Positions 61,979 through 64,000 of a stretch of 64,000 nt of DNA are shown here, piece by piece (position 1 is the first letter of the stretch; each line of letters opens with the position of its first letter). The notes beneath the pieces were generated by a model. The model worked only from the letters and a program-made list of their open reading frames with translations, had not been told where the DNA came from and did not search any database. The position numbers and the translations under genes were made by a program. Origin of the DNA: an uncultured Ruminococcus sp. (GTDB lineage: Bacteria > Bacillota > Clostridia > Oscillospirales > Acutalibacteraceae); the NCBI GenBank assembly GCA_902767845.1, contig CACXIV010000001.1, forward strand, positions 1-64,000. The letters run 5' to 3'.

Positions 61979-62842
61979 ATGAGATTATCTGAAAACTGGA
62001 AGGACTACGAGCTTATCGACACCTCCGACGGCGAAAGACTCGAACGCTGGGGAGACGTTATCCTTATCCGTCCCGATCCGCAGATCATCTGGTCGTCGGG
62101 CAAAAAGGATCCGCTCTGGAAAAACGCCCACGCGCGCTACCACCGCTCAAACAAGGGCGGCGGTCAATGGGAGCAGTACAAAAGAGTACCCGACCGCTGG
62201 ACAGTAAAATACGGAGAGCTCGTTTTCAATATAAAGCCAATGGGCTTCAAGCACACTGGGGTGTTCCCGGAGCAGGCGGTCAACTGGGATTTCGCCTCGC
62301 AAAAGATCCGCGCGCAGAACCGCCCCGTAAGGGTGCTTAACCTGTTCGGCTACACCGGCTGCGCTACGCTGTCCTGCATGAACGCCGGAGCGTCTGTCTG
62401 CCATGTAGACGCCTCAAAGGGAATGGTGCTCTGGGCGAAGGAGAACGCTCAGTCGAGCGGAATAGCGGACAAGCCCGTCAGGTGGCTGGTAGACGACTGC
62501 GTAAAGTTCGTTCAGCGCGAGATACGCCGCGGAAACCGCTACGACGGTATCATCATGGATCCGCCTTCCTACGGCAGGGGTCCCGGCGGCGAGGTCTGGA
62601 AGCTTGAGGAACAGCTTTATTCGCTCGTTAGCCTGTGCGTTCAGGTCATGAGCGACGATCCCGTATTTTTTATTCTAAACTCCTACACAACGGGACTCAG
62701 TCCCGCGGTGATGCAATATCTGCTCGGCATGCTGCTTCAAAAGAGATTCGGCGGCAAAGTTTCGAGCGACGAAATCGGACTAAAGGTGACCGACACGGGT
62801 TTGATCTTGCCGTGCGGCTCAACCGCGATCTGGGAGAATTAA
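61979..62842 (+). CDS. RlmI-like class I SAM methyltransferase (rRNA-type)
   Basis: 287 residues. The catalytic domain has motif [35 protein letters not shown] and the DPPSYGRGP motif (the family DPPxx), near residue 200. An N-terminal part lacks the PUA domain found in E. coli RlmI. It probably methylates rRNA cytosine, but tRNA is possible. It is 42 bases after ruvB; the ecfA1 start follows its stop by one base. Confidence 0.85.
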   Translation: MRLSENWKDYELIDTSDGERLERWGDVILIRPDPQIIWSSGKKDPLWKNAHARYHRSNKGGGQWEQYKRVPDRWTVKYGELVFNIKPMGFKHTGVFPEQAVNWDFASQKIRAQNRPVRVLNLFGYTGCATLSCMNAGASVCHVDASKGMVLWAKENAQSSGIADKPVRWLVDDCVKFVQREIRRGNRYDGIIMDPPSYGRGPGGEVWKLEEQLYSLVSLCVQVMSDDPVFFILNSYTTGLSPAVMQYLLGMLLQKRFGGKVSSDEIGLKVTDTGLILPCGSTAIWEN

Positions 62843-62843
62843 A

Positions 62844-63689
62844 ATGGAATTTATCTCGATACAGGATGTGTATTTTTCCTACGGTGATCCGAGCGAGGAT
62901 CCAAACGCGCCAAACGCGGTGGACGGCGTCTCGCTCGAAATCCGAAAGGGCGAGTTTGTGGCTGTTATCGGTCACAACGGCTGCGGAAAATCCACCCTTG
63001 CCAAGCATCTGAACGCAATGCTATTGCCCGACAGGGGCAAGGTGTATGTCGATTCCGATGACACGGCTGACGAAAACAAAACATTTGAAATAAGAGAAAA
63101 GGTAGGGCTTGTCCTGCAAAACCCCGACAATCAGCTTGTCGCCTCTATCGTGGAGGAGGACGTGGCTTTCGGTCCCGAAAACCTCGGAGTCGAGCCGTCC
63201 GAGATACGAAAAAGGGTTGACAAGGCGCTAAAGGCGGTGGGGATGTACGAATACCGTCTCCACGCTCCTCACAAGCTGTCGGGAGGACAAAAGCAGAGGA
63301 TAGCGATCGCCGGAGTTTTGGCGATACAGCCTCAGTGCATAGTGCTTGACGAGCCGACCGCCATGCTCGACCCGAGCGGCAGATCTGAGGTAATGAACAC
63401 CCTCCTAAAGCTGAACCGCGAAATGGGCATCACCGTTATTCTGATCACCCACTACATGGAGGAGGCTGTTCTGGCGGATCGCGTGGCGGTCATGGACAGC
63501 GGCAGGGTGCTGACCTCGGGAACCCCGCGCGAGGTATTCTCTCAGGTCGAGCTGCTAAAAAAGCACAGACTTGACGTGCCTCAGGCGGCGGAGCTCGCGT
63601 TCAGGCTAAAGGGCTGCGGAGCGGACATTCCGCAGATACCGCTGACCGCCGGCGAATGTGTAAAAATACTCGGGGAGGTGCTTTCATGA
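62844..63689 (+). CDS. ecfA1: Energy-coupling factor transporter ATPase 1
   Basis: An ABC ATPase for vitamin or metal uptake through an ECF transporter with EcfT and S components. Walker [18 protein letters not shown]-loop [11 protein letters not shown], signature [13 protein letters not shown], Walker [13 protein letters not shown]. The 281 residues are the usual length. Its end overlaps ecfA2 by four bases. The transported vitamin is not shown in this window. Confidence 0.95.
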   Translation: MEFISIQDVYFSYGDPSEDPNAPNAVDGVSLEIRKGEFVAVIGHNGCGKSTLAKHLNAMLLPDRGKVYVDSDDTADENKTFEIREKVGLVLQNPDNQLVASIVEEDVAFGPENLGVEPSEIRKRVDKALKAVGMYEYRLHAPHKLSGGQKQRIAIAGVLAIQPQCIVLDEPTAMLDPSGRSEVMNTLLKLNREMGITVILITHYMEEAVLADRVAVMDSGRVLTSGTPREVFSQVELLKKHRLDVPQAAELAFRLKGCGADIPQIPLTAGECVKILGEVLS

Positions 63690-64000
63690 GCGAGATCCTC
63701 GAGCTTAAAAATCTTAGCTTTGTCTACGGGAAGGGCACGCCGTTTGAAAAGCGCGCCGTAAGTAATGTGAGCCTTAAAATCAACAGGGGAGAGCTGGTCG
63801 GCATAATCGGCCACACCGGCTCGGGAAAATCCACCCTTGCGCAGATGCTCAACGGGCTGATAAAGCCCACCTCCGGAGAGGTGCTTCTCGACGGCAAAAA
63901 TATCTGGGACGAGCCCAAAAAGATCCGTTCCGTGCGGTTCAGGGTCGGAATGGTGTTTCAGTATCCCGAATACCAGCTTTTTGAAGAGACCGTTTACAAG
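63686..64000 (+). CDS. ecfA2: Energy-coupling factor transporter ATPase 2, 3' end cut by window
   Basis: The first 105 residues are visible from ATG 63686 with GGGGAGGTG upstream. [20 protein letters not shown], Walker [16 protein letters not shown] and Q-loop [15 protein letters not shown] match EcfA2. The signature and Walker B lie outside the window. It pairs with ecfA1 as the ATPase heterodimer. Confidence 0.94.
   Translation, partial: MSEILELKNLSFVYGKGTPFEKRAVSNVSLKINRGELVGIIGHTGSGKSTLAQMLNGLIKPTSGEVLLDGKNIWDEPKKIRSVRFRVGMVFQYPEYQLFEETVYK

Overview
The window looks like a chromosomal segment of a Gram-positive gut anaerobe of the class Clostridia, probably Ruminococcaceae/Oscillospiraceae. 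The support is type I dockerins on several secreted proteins, a SigG-type sporulation sigma fragment, a SpoIID-domain peptidoglycan-binding protein, ECF ABC-transporter ATPases, a DUF1540 protein, AGGAGG-type ribosome binding sites and TTGACA/TATAAT promoters. No tRNA, rRNA or CRISPR array was found.

Layout. 1-4954: the distal trp operon (trpG partial, D, C, F, B, A), with most junctions overlapping, closed by a strong terminator at 5198. 5425-24624: a large exopolysaccharide (EPS) cluster behind a near-perfect sigma-A promoter: chain-length regulator, tyrosine kinase, phosphoglycosyl transferase, five glycosyltransferases, an EpsG-type polymerase, a flippase, a 1536-residue secreted phosphodiester-glycosidase protein with tandem repeats, and an unusual trio (HpcH-type aldolase, D-2-hydroxyacid dehydrogenase, asparagine-synthetase-like ligase) that could make an acyl decoration. 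24653-31713: a three-gene phosphonate operon (transaminase, cytidylyltransferase/PEP mutase fusion, phosphonopyruvate decarboxylase) lying between two direct copies of a phage-tail-derived cassette, one of which carries an M14 metallopeptidase domain. 31882-35019: a nucleotidyltransferase-like protein, two tiny genes and a large serine recombinase.

35135-44870: an ECF sigma factor and its membrane partner, followed by four secreted dockerin proteins built from shared modules but without a recognisable catalytic domain. Two of them have duplicated promoter-leader regions. 45344-45826 is an intact C-terminal half of SigG with no N-terminal half in the window. 45909-51084 holds housekeeping genes (YerC-like regulator, methyltransferase, Hsp33, DUF1540, RecD2), interrupted by palindromic and 93-bp tandem repeats. 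A promoter-terminator pair without an ORF at 51103-51237 may encode a small RNA.

51246-55625 (minus strand): a SpoIID/peptidoglycan-binding protein, a small partner, a Gx transporter, a NusG-II protein and a GH13 enzyme fused to DUF1653. 55734-64000: a membrane protein, an Rrf2 regulator, a secreted serpin, a DUF2804 protein, a lipoprotein, ruvC-ruvA-ruvB, an RlmI-like methyltransferase, and ecfA1 with the start of ecfA2.

The most unusual parts are the EPS-phosphonate-phage-tail region, which suggests a decorated surface glycan, and the half sigG gene. Functions come from reading motifs in the translated sequence, without database searches.
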